DNA of 64,000 bases. Origin: Acidobacteriota bacterium (lineage in GTDB: Bacteria > Acidobacteriota > Polarisedimenticolia > Polarisedimenticolales > Polarisedimenticolaceae). The stretch lies in NCBI GenBank assembly GCA_029861955.1, contig JAOTYK010000023.1, forward strand, positions 1 to 64,000. Direction: 5' to 3'. Numbering within the stretch: position 1 is the first letter of the stretch; every line of letters begins with the position of its first letter. Positions 49,214 through 58,499 of the stretch are shown piece by piece. The notes under the pieces are model-generated. The model was not told the origin of the DNA. It searched no databases and saw nothing but the letters and a program-made list of their open reading frames with translations. The position numbers and the translations under genes are program-made.

Positions 49214-49242
49214 TTGAAAGCCCTAGCTGCGGCACTTATCTT
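49214..49242 (+). promoter_or_regulatory. sigma70-type promoter of the gene at 49334
   Basis: TTGAAA (49214-49219), 17 bases, TATCTT (49237-49242). The predicted start near 49249 gives a leader of about 85 bases. The -35 hexamer abuts the start codon of tldD on the other strand. Confidence 0.6.
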
Positions 49243-49333
49243 CTGAATTGGAGTACCGGAGACGACTCGCCAGGGGGTCGTCCGTTGCATTTGGAACCAA
49301 GCCGATAGATCGTCGGCCGCGTTCGGGTCGGGC

Positions 49334-49906
49334 ATGTCAGATTATACGATACTACTCATCGACTACGATCCTCGGAGCGTAGAGTCGATCAAGAAGACTC
49401 TCAAGGGAGCCGGCTACCGTGTGGCTGTGGCCTACGATGGCGAAGCGGCCATCGAGGCCTTCCACGCGATCCAACCCGATGTCACGTTTGTCGAGGCGAT
49501 GCTTCCCAAGAAGCACGGATTCGAGGTCTGCCGAGAACTCAAAGAGACCGAGCACGGCGCCGATCATGCCGTGATCATCATGACGGCGTTCTACAAGGGA
49601 CGGAAGTACCGACAGGAAGCCACCCACAAGCACAAATGTGACGAGTACCTGGAGAAGCCATTCAGCAACGAGATCCTCCTGGAAACCGTCAAACGGTTTC
49701 TTCCCGAGGAGATCAATCCACCGGCCCACTTGGCTATCGATCGCGCCGCGCCACCGGTGCCTGCACCCACCCCTGAACCGACTCCTGCGCCGACTCCTGC
49801 GCCGACCGTTGCACCCAAGACGCCGGGCCTCGTCGACCGTCTCGCGCTGGCGAGCGACGACGCCGACGAGATCGCCGACTACCTGGACGCTATCATGCCG
49901 GACTGA
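49334..49906 (+). CDS. receiver-domain protein with Glu in place of the phosphoacceptor Asp
   Basis: A 190-aa protein. Residues 1-125 form a receiver with Asp10/Asp12 (LLIDYDP), Thr84 (IIMTAF) and Lys108 (LEKPF) intact. The phosphoacceptor position is Glu54 (VTFVEAMLPKKHG, where VLLDxMLPxMDG is usual). In other receivers Asp-to-Glu often mimics the phosphorylated state, so this one may be locked on; that is inference. A Pro/Ala/Thr linker (about 139-165) with a 12-base DNA repeat joins a short acidic helix (166-190). No output domain is known for the tail. It is followed 50 bases later by the cobalamin adenosyltransferase gene. Confidence 0.8.
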   Translation: MSDYTILLIDYDPRSVESIKKTLKGAGYRVAVAYDGEAAIEAFHAIQPDVTFVEAMLPKKHGFEVCRELKETEHGADHAVIIMTAFYKGRKYRQEATHKHKCDEYLEKPFSNEILLETVKRFLPEEINPPAHLAIDRAAPPVPAPTPEPTPAPTPAPTVAPKTPGLVDRLALASDDADEIADYLDAIMPD

Positions 49907-49956
49907 GAGCCGGCGCCGGCGGATGAACCGACGACGGCGCCCCTCAAGGAGATGGC

Positions 49957-50520
49957 ATGCCCAAGATCACTCGCATCTATACCCGCGGTGGCGACCGCGG
50001 TGAGACCAGCCTCGTCGGCGGGCAACGGGTTCGAAAGGACACGTTGCGGATCGAAGTATTCGGAACCGTCGATGAACTGAACTCGATGTTGGGCGTGGCG
50101 CTCTCCCATGGAACCAGTAAGAAGTTGACGCCGGTCCTTCGCCGCATCCAGAACGAGTTGTTCCATCTTGGCTCGGACCTGGCGATCCTCGAGGAGGACA
50201 AGGAGACCCTGAAGGTCCCTCAGATCGAGAAGCGACATGTCGATGCCCTGGAGTCCCTGATCGACGATCTCAACGGGGAGGTAGGCGAACTGGAGAACTT
50301 TATCCTGCCCGGAGGGACACCGACCGCCGCCGCGCTCCACGTCGCGCGAACCCTCTGTCGGCGGGCGGAGCGCCTGCTCGTCACGCTGATGGGAGAAGAG
50401 GCCGTCGGGGCCCAGACCCTGCCGTATCTGAACCGCCTGTCCGATGGGTTGTTCGTGATGGCTCGCTACGAGAACCACGTGGCCGGAGTTCCCGACCCGC
50501 TTTGGGACTCGCGGGCGTAA
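49957..50520 (+). CDS. PduO-type ATP:cob(I)alamin adenosyltransferase
   Basis: A 187-aa enzyme making adenosylcobalamin. Motifs: [20 protein letters not shown] (ATP-binding N-terminus), [31 protein letters not shown] and [10 protein letters not shown], then [16 protein letters not shown]. The length is normal for the PduO/MMAB family. AGGAG lies before ATG 49957. It may be co-transcribed with the receiver gene upstream. No cobalamin-dependent enzyme is encoded nearby; methylmalonyl-CoA mutase elsewhere would be a usual client. Confidence 0.93.
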   Translation: MPKITRIYTRGGDRGETSLVGGQRVRKDTLRIEVFGTVDELNSMLGVALSHGTSKKLTPVLRRIQNELFHLGSDLAILEEDKETLKVPQIEKRHVDALESLIDDLNGEVGELENFILPGGTPTAAALHVARTLCRRAERLLVTLMGEEAVGAQTLPYLNRLSDGLFVMARYENHVAGVPDPLWDSRA

Positions 50521-50568
50521 AAGACGCCTCCGGCGCAGGAGGAGGGGCTTTTCTCTTGTGCCGGAGGC
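50519..50568 (+). terminator. probable terminator with two mutually exclusive hairpins
   Basis: AAAAG...CCTCC (50519-50531) can pair imperfectly with GGAGG..CTTTT (50541-50552), ending in a short T-run. GCCTCCGGC (50526-50534) can alternatively pair exactly with GCCGGAGGC (50560-50568). It lies between convergent genes. A further 6-bp hairpin is at 50576-50597. Nothing else was seen up to accD. Confidence 0.5.
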
Positions 50569-50663
50569 ATCCAAACAGAGGGAGTGTTTCGCCTCTGCAA
50601 TAAACTACGCACCGGCTCGTATTTGGTTGCAGGCAGAACTGTAAAAAGCTGTCGCCGGCGGGG

Positions 50664-51536
50664 CTACTGCGGCGTAATCCCCGCGCCGTCGCCGGGCATC
50701 ATGAAATCGAAGGCCCGAGTCAGGACCTCTCGCAACCGGCTCCGTTCCACGACCTGATCGATCATCCCGTGCTCGAAGAGGAACTCGCTTCGCTGGAATC
50801 CCTCGGGTAGCTTTTGCCGGATCGTCTGTTCGATCACTCGCGGCCCCGCGAATCCGATCAGCGCCCGCGGCTCCGCCAGATTCAGATCTCCCAACATCGC
50901 GAAGGAGGCGGTGACACCGCCGGTCGTCGGGTCGGTCAACACGGCGATGTACGGCAGCCCGGCTTCGTCGAGACGCGCGAGCGCCGATGAGATCTTCGCC
51001 ATCTGCATCAACGACAGCGCCCCTTCTTGCATCCGGGCACCACCGGAACAACTGAACACGATCAGTGGACAGCGATCGCGCAGCGCCCTCTCGGCGCAAC
51101 GGGTCACCTTCTCACCGACCACACTTCCCATCGAGCCGCCCATGAAGCCGTATTCCATCACGGCGACGACGACCGGGTGGCCACCGATCTTCCCTGCCGA
51201 GGAGACGAGAGCGTCCTTCAGTCCGGTCCGTTGCTGATAGGTCTTGATGCGGTCGGAGTACTTCTTCGTGTCCGCGAAGTTCAGCGCATCCCTCGGGCCG
51301 ATATCCTGGTCGAACTCGACCGACTCTCCATCGTCCAACAACATCGCCAATCGTTCCCGGGCACTGATCCTGAAGTGATAGTTGCACTTGGGGCAGACGT
51401 TGGCGTTGAGAACGACTTCCTTCTTGTAGACCATCTCCTTGCAGGCGGAGCACTTGACCCACAAACCCTCGGGCATCCGCAGTCGACGTTCGACCTGCGG
51501 CTGCTTCGGTGTCTTTTCTTTTTTGAACCACGCCAT
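50664..51536 (-). CDS. accD: acetyl-CoA carboxylase carboxyltransferase subunit beta
   Basis: A 290-aa AccD. The N-terminal zinc ribbon has Cys29, Cys32, Cys48 and Cys51 (KCSACKE ... NVCPKCNYHF), followed by the carboxyltransferase domain with FSCSGGARMQEGALSLMQMAK, TDPTTGGVTASFAMLGD, and IGFAGPRVIEQTI. With AccA it transfers carboxyl from biotin to acetyl-CoA to make malonyl-CoA. The frame opens 264 bases upstream, but ATG 51536 starts the family sequence and has GGGAGG upstream. accD often neighbours folC; here a glycosyltransferase gene separates them. Confidence 0.95.
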   Translation of the reverse strand: MAWFKKEKTPKQPQVERRLRMPEGLWVKCSACKEMVYKKEVVLNANVCPKCNYHFRISARERLAMLLDDGESVEFDQDIGPRDALNFADTKKYSDRIKTYQQRTGLKDALVSSAGKIGGHPVVVAVMEYGFMGGSMGSVVGEKVTRCAERALRDRCPLIVFSCSGGARMQEGALSLMQMAKISSALARLDEAGLPYIAVLTDPTTGGVTASFAMLGDLNLAEPRALIGFAGPRVIEQTIRQKLPEGFQRSEFLFEHGMIDQVVERSRLREVLTRAFDFMMPGDGAGITPQ

Positions 51537-51600
51537 GTGCGCCCAACTGCCTCCCTGATACCCGACCTCAACCCTAACCGGCACCCATAAGTGCGTCAAG

Positions 51601-53202
51601 TTAGGGTGGCGGCGGAAGCGGGTGGGTCGCGAGGGCGACGTACTTCCCACTCTTGCCGAGGGTGCGGAATCGGCGACGGGTGGCGGGGTCGAGGGATTCG
51701 AAGTCCCGCCGATCGAATATCCATAGGCCCACAGGTTTCTCGGCATCGTTGACGATGTCTGACACGCCCACCAGTTCCAGCTCCACAGGGATCCGCCCAC
51801 TATAGAGAGTCAGACTGGGGAGCTTCATGGCGACCCGTCGGAGGTTCGTTGTCTCGCGAATCGCTGGATAGTGCTCCACGAGATCTCGTGCCGAATGGCG
51901 TGCACCCAACTCCGGGTGTAGAAACCCGCCGATCGCCAACAGGATCGCCGCCGCGGCCGCCGCATTGGCGGTATAGATCGGCCAGACCTGTCGTCTCCAG
52001 TAACCCACCCCACCGACGATCACCATCGCGGCGAAGGCGCCGGCAACGATCCAGAGGACCTGGCGGATCGCGCCCGGGTCTTGCCGAACGCCACCCAGAA
52101 CCGCCGCGGTGGCGAGGACGCCACCTTGAATGATGAGAGCTAGTTCCGGGAGACCGGGCTGGTTTCGTGCGCACTGCCGCCCGACTTGCCATGCGGCGAT
52201 CATCGCGACCAGGGGTGCCAGCGGAAGAAAGTAGCTGGGCAACTTGCCCTCGCTGAAGGACAGAAGAACGGTTCCCATCAGCAGGCCTGCCAACGCGTAG
52301 CGTGTCGTGGAGGTCGCCGGGTCACGGGGGTAGCGAATGAGCCGTCCCACGGCGTGGAGCAAGGGAACCACCCAGGGGAGAAACCCCACGGCGACGACCA
52401 GGCCGTAAAACCAGAACGGTCGTGCGTGGCTCTCCTGCTCGACATATCGCTGGATCACTTCCGTGTCGAGCAGGGCGGCGACTTCTGACCAACCGAGGCG
52501 ATTGCCGAATGCCACGCCCCATGGAAGGACGATCACCCCCCAACTTCCCATCCCCTTGAGGAACCCGGTGATGTTTGGGAGGAGAGGGCGACCGGTCGCC
52601 GTTCGACCCGCCAGGACGATCAGGAGGGGCAACCCGATTCCGATGGGACCCTTGGCCAGGAACGCCAGCCCCAGAAGCCCCCCGATCAGGACGCTTCGAT
52701 GACGATGATCTCGCGGTAGAAGAAGATCCACGGCGACGGCCGCGAGGATATGCACCGACAGGAGGCTGTCGATCGTTCCAATCCGTCCCATGACGAACAC
52801 CAGCGGCGAGGTGATGAAGATCGCCGGCGCCCAGACGGCTCCGAGACTCCCCCAACGCTTCCAGCCGATCGCCGCCACGATCCATAGAGATAGCCATGTG
52901 GAAGCGATGGCTGGGACGCGGGCCAGCCACTCGCTGAAGCCAAGATGACGGAAGAGGAACGCCTGGATCCAGTGCAAGAGAGGCGGCTTGACGACTCGCG
53001 GACGTCCCTCGAACCGGGGTACGACCAGGTCACCGCTCTCGCTCATTTCCAACGAGGTCTGGGCGAATCGCGCCTCGTCGGGGTCCATCAAGGGCGTGTC
53101 GATCGCGCCAACGGTCAACAGAACCACGGCAATGACACCGATGGACAGCAGGGCCCCGGTCAGCCACGAAGGCGCGGGATTCGTCGCGGCCTGCTGAATC
53201 AT
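51601..53202 (-). CDS. GT39/ArnT-like membrane glycosyltransferase
   Basis: A 533-aa multi-span protein with about 11-12 TM segments. The signature near the N-terminus, PLMDPDEARFAQTSLEM and RFEGRPRVVKPPLLHW, is the periplasmic Asp-Glu loop of the ArnT/protein-O-mannosyltransferase superfamily, which uses polyprenyl-phosphate sugars outside the inner membrane. A soluble domain of about 110 residues ends the protein. The acceptor (lipid A, another glycolipid or protein) cannot be told. It is divergent from folC with 66 bases between starts and precedes accD by 64 bases. Confidence 0.82.
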   Translation of the reverse strand: MIQQAATNPAPSWLTGALLSIGVIAVVLLTVGAIDTPLMDPDEARFAQTSLEMSESGDLVVPRFEGRPRVVKPPLLHWIQAFLFRHLGFSEWLARVPAIASTWLSLWIVAAIGWKRWGSLGAVWAPAIFITSPLVFVMGRIGTIDSLLSVHILAAVAVDLLLPRDHRHRSVLIGGLLGLAFLAKGPIGIGLPLLIVLAGRTATGRPLLPNITGFLKGMGSWGVIVLPWGVAFGNRLGWSEVAALLDTEVIQRYVEQESHARPFWFYGLVVAVGFLPWVVPLLHAVGRLIRYPRDPATSTTRYALAGLLMGTVLLSFSEGKLPSYFLPLAPLVAMIAAWQVGRQCARNQPGLPELALIIQGGVLATAAVLGGVRQDPGAIRQVLWIVAGAFAAMVIVGGVGYWRRQVWPIYTANAAAAAAILLAIGGFLHPELGARHSARDLVEHYPAIRETTNLRRVAMKLPSLTLYSGRIPVELELVGVSDIVNDAEKPVGLWIFDRRDFESLDPATRRRFRTLGKSGKYVALATHPLPPPP

Positions 53203-53268
53203 GGCGCCATTGTTCCTTGTGGGGCCGCTCGATGCAAAACCCCGGCTGTGCTACATAAAGAAGATACG

Positions 53269-54576
53269 ATGCTCGACTGGCTCTACGGACTCCGCCACTT
53301 TGGCGTAAAGCTGGGTTTGGATAATATCCGCGCCCTGTTGGCCCATCTGGGCCGACCCGATCGACAGCTCCCCTACATCCATGTCGGCGGCACCAACGGG
53401 AAGGGATCGGTGGTCGCCATGCTGGACGCGATGCTCCGCGCCCACGGCCTGACGACCGGGATGTACACCTCTCCCCATCTCGTGCGTCCCAACGAGCGGA
53501 TCCGGATAGACGGCGACGATATCGATGATCGGTCGCTGGACGAGATCCTCCGCTTCATTCGTCACGCCATCGACGAGGGATTGAGCAGCGGCGCGCTCGC
53601 GGCACATCCATCATTCTTCGAGGTGCTGACCGCCTGCGCTTTGCAGTCCTTTGCCGATCGCGGGATGCAGGCCGGCTTGCTGGAGGTCGGCCTGGGTGGA
53701 CGACTGGACGCGACCAACGTCGTGGACTCGCCGGTGGCGGTGGTGGTCTCGTTGGATCTGGATCACACCAAGACCCTCGGCCCGACGCTGATGCATATCG
53801 CGTATGAGAAGGCGGGCATCGTCAAACCCGGGCAGACACTGATCAGCGGAGTCGAACAACCCGAGGGTCGATCGATCCTTGGCGATACGTGCGACGAGCG
53901 AGGTGCACGTCTGATCCGCGCGTCGGAGCAGCTGCAGGTCGTCGGCCAGGATGCAGATCGATTCTCCCTGGTCGGAGACAACCGACGCTATGACGACCTA
54001 CGGGTCCGGTTGGCGGGAGACCACCAGCGATTCAACGCGCGCATCGCGGTCCTGGCGCTGGAGGAGTTCCTGAAGGTTACCGGGACCCCCATCGATGCAG
54101 GCGCCGTACGCGACGGGCTTGCGGTGGTGCGGTGGCCGGGGCGACTTCAATCGATGGCCGCAACGTCGGCTCATCCAAACCTGCTCCTGGATGCCGCACA
54201 CAACCCGGCCGGGCTTGCGGCGCTGAATAGCTACCTGGCACGGACACCGCTGAAGGGGCCGGCCGTGATCGTCTTCGGTGCCACGTCGGGCAAGGATCCG
54301 GAGACGCTGTTCGCCCCCCTGGCGCGACACGCGGATCACGTCGTGTTGACGCGGCCGCTGGTGGATCGCGGGGTCGCACCGGAGAGCCTGGAGGCTGTCG
54401 CCGCCAAGCATTTCCGACGCGTCGACGTCTGCGTCTCGCAGGAATCGGCGTTGCGACAGGCCTACGACGCCGCGGGCCCTTCCGGCACGGTGCTGATCAC
54501 CGGCTCCCTCTATCTGGTGGGAGATCTTCTCGGGCTGATCGAGGGGCGACCGACGACCCGATCGATCGCGATGTGA
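53269..54576 (+). CDS. folC: bifunctional folylpolyglutamate/dihydrofolate synthase FolC
   Basis: A 435-aa Mur-ligase-like enzyme that adds glutamate to folates, and in many bacteria also makes dihydrofolate. Motifs: IHVGGTNGKGSVVAML (ATP loop 41-47), TSPHLVRPNERI, FFEVLTACALQ, EVGLGGRLDATNVVD, and the late LLDAAHNPAG. I use ATG 53269 with AAGAAG upstream, since the 324-base longer open frame lies over the promoter region. It overlaps the GT2 gene by GTGA. Confidence 0.92.
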   Translation: MLDWLYGLRHFGVKLGLDNIRALLAHLGRPDRQLPYIHVGGTNGKGSVVAMLDAMLRAHGLTTGMYTSPHLVRPNERIRIDGDDIDDRSLDEILRFIRHAIDEGLSSGALAAHPSFFEVLTACALQSFADRGMQAGLLEVGLGGRLDATNVVDSPVAVVVSLDLDHTKTLGPTLMHIAYEKAGIVKPGQTLISGVEQPEGRSILGDTCDERGARLIRASEQLQVVGQDADRFSLVGDNRRYDDLRVRLAGDHQRFNARIAVLALEEFLKVTGTPIDAGAVRDGLAVVRWPGRLQSMAATSAHPNLLLDAAHNPAGLAALNSYLARTPLKGPAVIVFGATSGKDPETLFAPLARHADHVVLTRPLVDRGVAPESLEAVAAKHFRRVDVCVSQESALRQAYDAAGPSGTVLITGSLYLVGDLLGLIEGRPTTRSIAM

Positions 54577-55730
54577 GCGTTCTTCTCTACGCGGTCGCGG
54601 CGTTCTGGTTGCTGTTTACGGTGACCGCCTTGCGAAACATGACGGCCATCCGCCCACTGCCGTCGTCGGACGACCTGGATCGACCCGCAACCGTGCCCAC
54701 GGTTTCGGTGGTGATTCCCACCCGAGACGACGGCCCCTCGATCGAGGAGACGATCCGGCGATTCCTGGACCAAAGCGATGTAGATCTCCAGCTGATCGTC
54801 GTCAACGATCGTTCCACAGACGGAACCCACGAGCGACTGCAGAGCCTCGAGCGACAACATGATCGGCTAACCGCGATTTCGATCGAGACGCTGCCCGACG
54901 GTTGGTTAGGTAAGACCCACGCCTGCCACCACGGCGCCGCGCAGGCGAACGGCGAGTGGGTCTTGTTCGCCGACGCCGACACGACCGTGACCCCCGACGT
55001 CCTCTCCCGTGCCATCCGCGCGGGGCAAGCCTCGGCGGCCCACCACGTCACGCTGTTCCCCGGCGAGCAGCGGGGCACGAGGCTGGGTCACGCGGCCCTG
55101 ATTCCGTTCGGGCTGTTGGTGTTGGGTCATGCCGCTCGCGCCAACCGCGACCAGCCCCTCGGTTTCAGCGGGGTCGGCGCGTTCAATCTCGTGCGGCGTG
55201 AGGCGTACGACGCCATCGGCGGGCATGAGGCTCTGCGCTACGAGGTCATCGACGACATGAAGCTGGGGATGCTCTTGCAACGGGCAGGATTCCGCACGCG
55301 GGTCTACCTGGCCCACGATTCTGTGAAGGTTCGCTGGGCCGATAGCCCGCGCGCCATGACCCGCGTCCTATCCAAGAACGGCTTCGCGATGGCCGACTAC
55401 AGCGTGCTGATCAATCTGGTCGGCGTCGTGGGAGTCACGGTCCCGTGGTTGGCCGGCTGGCTGGGTTGGCTGCACATGTCGCCTGCGGGTTTTCTTGCCA
55501 GTGCGGCATTCCTGACGACGCTCTTGCCGGCGGCAGTGATCGGCTTCGCCTTGGGTTGGGGGCCCGTGCCTGTGATCCTCGCACCGTTCATGACGGTCAT
55601 TATTCCGATCGCCATGCTGCGTTCGATGTGGGCGACGCTGCGAGACGGTGGCGTCCGCTGGCGTGACACGGTGTACCCGCTGGATCGTCTGCGTCGCGAA
55701 GGCGTTCCGCTCCTGCTGCGCAGGCGCTAG
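54573..55730 (+). CDS. GT2-family membrane glycosyltransferase
   Basis: A 385-aa GT2 enzyme. One N-terminal TM segment (about 3-20), a GT-A domain with VSVVIPTRDDGPSIEETI, DRSTDGTHERL and the DxD-like ADADTT, the LPDGWLGKTHACHHG loop, and three or four C-terminal TM segments (about 285-360). This layout and the WLGKTHA loop resemble carotenoid or hopanoid-associated transferases of the CrtQ/HpnB kind; the acceptor is probably a lipid, which is inference. It starts with GTG overlapping the folC stop. trmB follows 23 bases later. Confidence 0.8.
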   Translation: MSVLLYAVAAFWLLFTVTALRNMTAIRPLPSSDDLDRPATVPTVSVVIPTRDDGPSIEETIRRFLDQSDVDLQLIVVNDRSTDGTHERLQSLERQHDRLTAISIETLPDGWLGKTHACHHGAAQANGEWVLFADADTTVTPDVLSRAIRAGQASAAHHVTLFPGEQRGTRLGHAALIPFGLLVLGHAARANRDQPLGFSGVGAFNLVRREAYDAIGGHEALRYEVIDDMKLGMLLQRAGFRTRVYLAHDSVKVRWADSPRAMTRVLSKNGFAMADYSVLINLVGVVGVTVPWLAGWLGWLHMSPAGFLASAAFLTTLLPAAVIGFALGWGPVPVILAPFMTVIIPIAMLRSMWATLRDGGVRWRDTVYPLDRLRREGVPLLLRRR

Positions 55731-55753
55731 AGAACGCGCTACAATTCGCCGCC

Positions 55754-56383
55754 ATGTGCGCACGAGTCGTCAAGAGTGGAGCCCCGAAGCTTCGATTGGA
55801 TCCCGAACGGATCGTCGAGCGATGCGATTGGCGTGAAATCTTCGGTCGAGAAGGCCGCGTCGAAATCGAGATCGGGATCGGCAAGGGTCGTTTTCTGCTG
55901 TCCGCCGCCGAGGCCCGCCCAGAGGTCCTGCATCTCGGCGTCGAGTGGGCCAACAAGTACCTTCGGATGGCCGAGGAGCGGGCGGACCGCAGAGCGCTCG
56001 AGAACGTCCGCTTCGCACGGGTGGATGCCAACGACGTGGTGGCCCGTGGTATCCCGACCGCCAGCGTCGACGCGTACTACGTGTTCTATCCCGATCCGTG
56101 GCCGAAGAAGCGACATCGGAAACGTCGTTTCCTCCGTACGGAGAACGCGGAACATCTCGCGCGGACGCTGCGCCCCGGTGGCTGCCTCCACGTCGCGACC
56201 GATCACGACGATTACTGGGAGGCGCTGGAGCCCGTCTTCGAGGATCACGAGGCCTTCGAACGTCTCGACACGTTTGGCGGGCCCGAGTTCCCGCTGCCGG
56301 TCGATGGCCCCTTGACCAACTACGAGACGAAGTATGCGGTGGAGGGTCGGTCTCGACACCGGGCGACGTGGCGTCGCCGGTAG
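55754..56383 (+). CDS. trmB: tRNA (guanine-46-N7)-methyltransferase TrmB
   Basis: A 209-aa SAM-dependent tRNA methyltransferase. Motifs: VEIEIGIGKGRFLL (SAM site), EWANKYLRMAEERA, YYVFYPDPWPKKRHRKRRF (catalytic region), HVATDHDDYWE and TNYETKYAVEGR near the end. It makes m7G46 in the tRNA variable loop. The last 30 bases (56353-56382) are repeated with two mismatches at 58500-58529, beyond the next gene and just before a tRNA gene. Confidence 0.94.
   Translation: MCARVVKSGAPKLRLDPERIVERCDWREIFGREGRVEIEIGIGKGRFLLSAAEARPEVLHLGVEWANKYLRMAEERADRRALENVRFARVDANDVVARGIPTASVDAYYVFYPDPWPKKRHRKRRFLRTENAEHLARTLRPGGCLHVATDHDDYWEALEPVFEDHEAFERLDTFGGPEFPLPVDGPLTNYETKYAVEGRSRHRATWRRR
56353..56382 (+). repeat. 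direct repeat, copy 1, in the trmB 3' end
   Basis: A 30-base sequence matching 58500-58529 at 28 positions; 19 bases (CGACGTGGCGTCGCCGGTA) are identical without a break. Here it encodes the last residues HRATWRRR of TrmB. Confidence 0.8.
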
Positions 56384-56522
56384 ACCTGACGACGAGCCTC
56401 TATCGCGCGAGTTGCGGCCAAACCACGCCATAATCTCGTTGCAATTGAATAGTTTCCGCTTCCCCCCGTGAATTAGGTACGTTACCACTCAAGTATGTTT
56501 GCAAACCCTGGGGGGGGAGAGC

Positions 56523-58466
56523 ATGAATCGACCGCAACTGCGCCAGCGGTTTGTAGCGCTCTTGTTGACGTCATTCGCGATGGTTCTGTTTTTTGGAACC
56601 GTCCGCGGGGATGCGCAGTTCGTCGAGGTAACCAGCAGCCGTGGCATCGGTCCCTATGCCCAGGAAGTAGGCTCGGGCAGTGGCATCGCAGCCGCCGACT
56701 TCGATGACGACGGCGATATCGATCTGTTCGTGCCTACCGCATCCGGGATGGCCGATCTGCTCTACCGCAATCTCGGTGACGGCAACTTCGAGGAGATCGG
56801 CGTTGCTGCCGGAGTTGCTTCGATGCAAGCCGCTCGCGGCGCATTGTGGGTGGACTACGACGGCGATCATCGACTGGATCTGGTCGTGACCAGTGACTGT
56901 TTCGAACTTCCGGGCGATTGTGCAGGATTGGCTCGTGTTCGACTCTTCCGGCAGGTTGCCGACGCGGTGTTTCAAGATGTGACCGTTGCGGCAGGCCTGG
57001 CTGGGTTGTTTCCGGAAGTTCCTGAGCCGCATTCTGCAGGCATGAGCGCCGGCGATATCAATGGGGATGGTTGGTTGGATCTGTTAATCAGTGAGTGGGC
57101 GGGTCCCACACGGCTGATGATCAACAACACCAACGGGACTTTCACGGCTGCAGGAGCCGGCTCTGGCATCCCGCAAACTGCCAATAACCACTGGCAGGCA
57201 ATGATGCATGATTTCGACGGCGACGGCGCGTTGGATATTTACTCGGCGATCGATTTCAATAGCAACCATCTCTGGATCAACGACGGAACGGGTGTGTTCA
57301 CCGATCAGGCAATCGCCGCAGGCGTCGATAACGTCATGAACGATATGGGACTGAGTCTTGCTGACTGGGACAATGACGGAGACTTCGACATTTACGTGAC
57401 GAATGTTTATACCGTCGATAAGCACAACGTGTTTTTTCGTAACGATTCAACTTCCGGCAATCTAGTTTTCAGCGAAATCTCGCAGTCTCTTGGTGTTCAT
57501 GACGGCGACTGGGGTTGGGGTACGACGGCTCTGGATGTCGACAACGACGGTTGGCTGGATATCGCAGCCACCAACGGGTTTTCACTGGGAGAATACTGGC
57601 CGATTGACCCTTCGAAACTCTTTCTTAATTCGGCAACGACGCCTCTGGCCTTTACCAATATCTCGTCTACGAGCGGATTCGACGATACTTACTGGGGCAG
57701 CTCCCTGCTGGCGTTCGATCACGACCGTGATGGAGATCTGGACCTTATCCAGACGTGCAACGGTTCTGCCGTGCAACCGCATGCATTGCGGCTCCTGGAC
57801 AATCAAGGCGTTGATGCATCAACAAACAACTACATCGTGATCAAACCTCGACTGGCTGGGCCAAATCATCGGGCCATTGGCGCGGTCGTACGGATCACGA
57901 TCGGTGCACTCGAGATGGCACGCCTGATCACTGCCGGAACCAGTTTTATGGGGCAGGAACCTGCGGAAGCGTTTTTTGGAATCGGTTCGGCGGTCACGGT
58001 CGATCAAATAATGGTCGACTGGCCAGACGGAACGACGACTCAGCAATCTAACGTCGCCTCCAATCAGGTACGGACGATCATCACTGAACCGGACGCCGAC
58101 AGCGACGGCACGGACAACGGCGACGACTGCGCACCCCTCAACGGGCAGGCCTGGAATCCTCCGGGTGAGACGCTGGACGTCGCGTTGTCCGGGAGCGGTA
58201 CAACCACGATTACCTGGAGTGCACCCGCTGTCCCTGGTGGACTTTCACTGACCTACGATACGATCGCCTCGAGTGCTGCAGACGATTTCGCCGCTGCGGC
58301 TACGTGTCTGGAATCCGCGGGCTCCGACACCCAGACCGTTGATACCGAAGCGCTTTCGCCCGGGGCGGTCCGTCACATCCTGGTTCGGGCTACAAATCCC
58401 TGTGGATCGGGCTCCGGTGGTACAACATCATTAGGGGTAACTCGTGCACTCTTGGAGTGCCCATAA
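56523..58466 (+). CDS. secreted FG-GAP/VCBS-repeat protein with ASPIC/UnbV domain
   Basis: A 647-aa exported protein with a signal peptide (about 1-31). Seven calcium-binding FG-GAP/VCBS motifs follow (for example ADFDDDGDIDLFV, GDINGDGWLDLLI, ADWDNDGDFDIYV, LDVDNDGWLDIAA), forming a propeller of the CRTAC1 kind. An ASPIC/UnbV domain lies at about 440-525 (IGAVVRITIG ... GIGSAVTVDQIMVDWPDG). The tail (about 530-647) has an Asp-rich thrombospondin-3-like stretch and a fibronectin-like domain. ATG 56523 follows a G-rich ribosome site; a TTG eight codons earlier is possible. Its base use is less GC-rich than the neighbours (24 of 60 bases G/C at 57421-57480), and direct repeats flank it, which suggests transfer. 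Confidence 0.85.
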   Translation: MNRPQLRQRFVALLLTSFAMVLFFGTVRGDAQFVEVTSSRGIGPYAQEVGSGSGIAAADFDDDGDIDLFVPTASGMADLLYRNLGDGNFEEIGVAAGVASMQAARGALWVDYDGDHRLDLVVTSDCFELPGDCAGLARVRLFRQVADAVFQDVTVAAGLAGLFPEVPEPHSAGMSAGDINGDGWLDLLISEWAGPTRLMINNTNGTFTAAGAGSGIPQTANNHWQAMMHDFDGDGALDIYSAIDFNSNHLWINDGTGVFTDQAIAAGVDNVMNDMGLSLADWDNDGDFDIYVTNVYTVDKHNVFFRNDSTSGNLVFSEISQSLGVHDGDWGWGTTALDVDNDGWLDIAATNGFSLGEYWPIDPSKLFLNSATTPLAFTNISSTSGFDDTYWGSSLLAFDHDRDGDLDLIQTCNGSAVQPHALRLLDNQGVDASTNNYIVIKPRLAGPNHRAIGAVVRITIGALEMARLITAGTSFMGQEPAEAFFGIGSAVTVDQIMVDWPDGTTTQQSNVASNQVRTIITEPDADSDGTDNGDDCAPLNGQAWNPPGETLDVALSGSGTTTITWSAPAVPGGLSLTYDTIASSAADDFAAAATCLESAGSDTQTVDTEALSPGAVRHILVRATNPCGSGSGGTTSLGVTRALLECP

Positions 58467-58499
58467 GTCCTTCCCCGATTGGCGGGAAGTTCGGGAACC

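Noticed and set aside
49907-49956. Cobalamin riboswitch before the adenosyltransferase gene
   Set aside because: Only 50 bases are available and no B12-box-like sequence is seen.
50664-51800. AccD with an 88-residue N-terminal extension
   Set aside because: The extra stretch lies over the start of the GT39 gene end region, has no conserved motif, and the family start at 51536 has a ribosome site.
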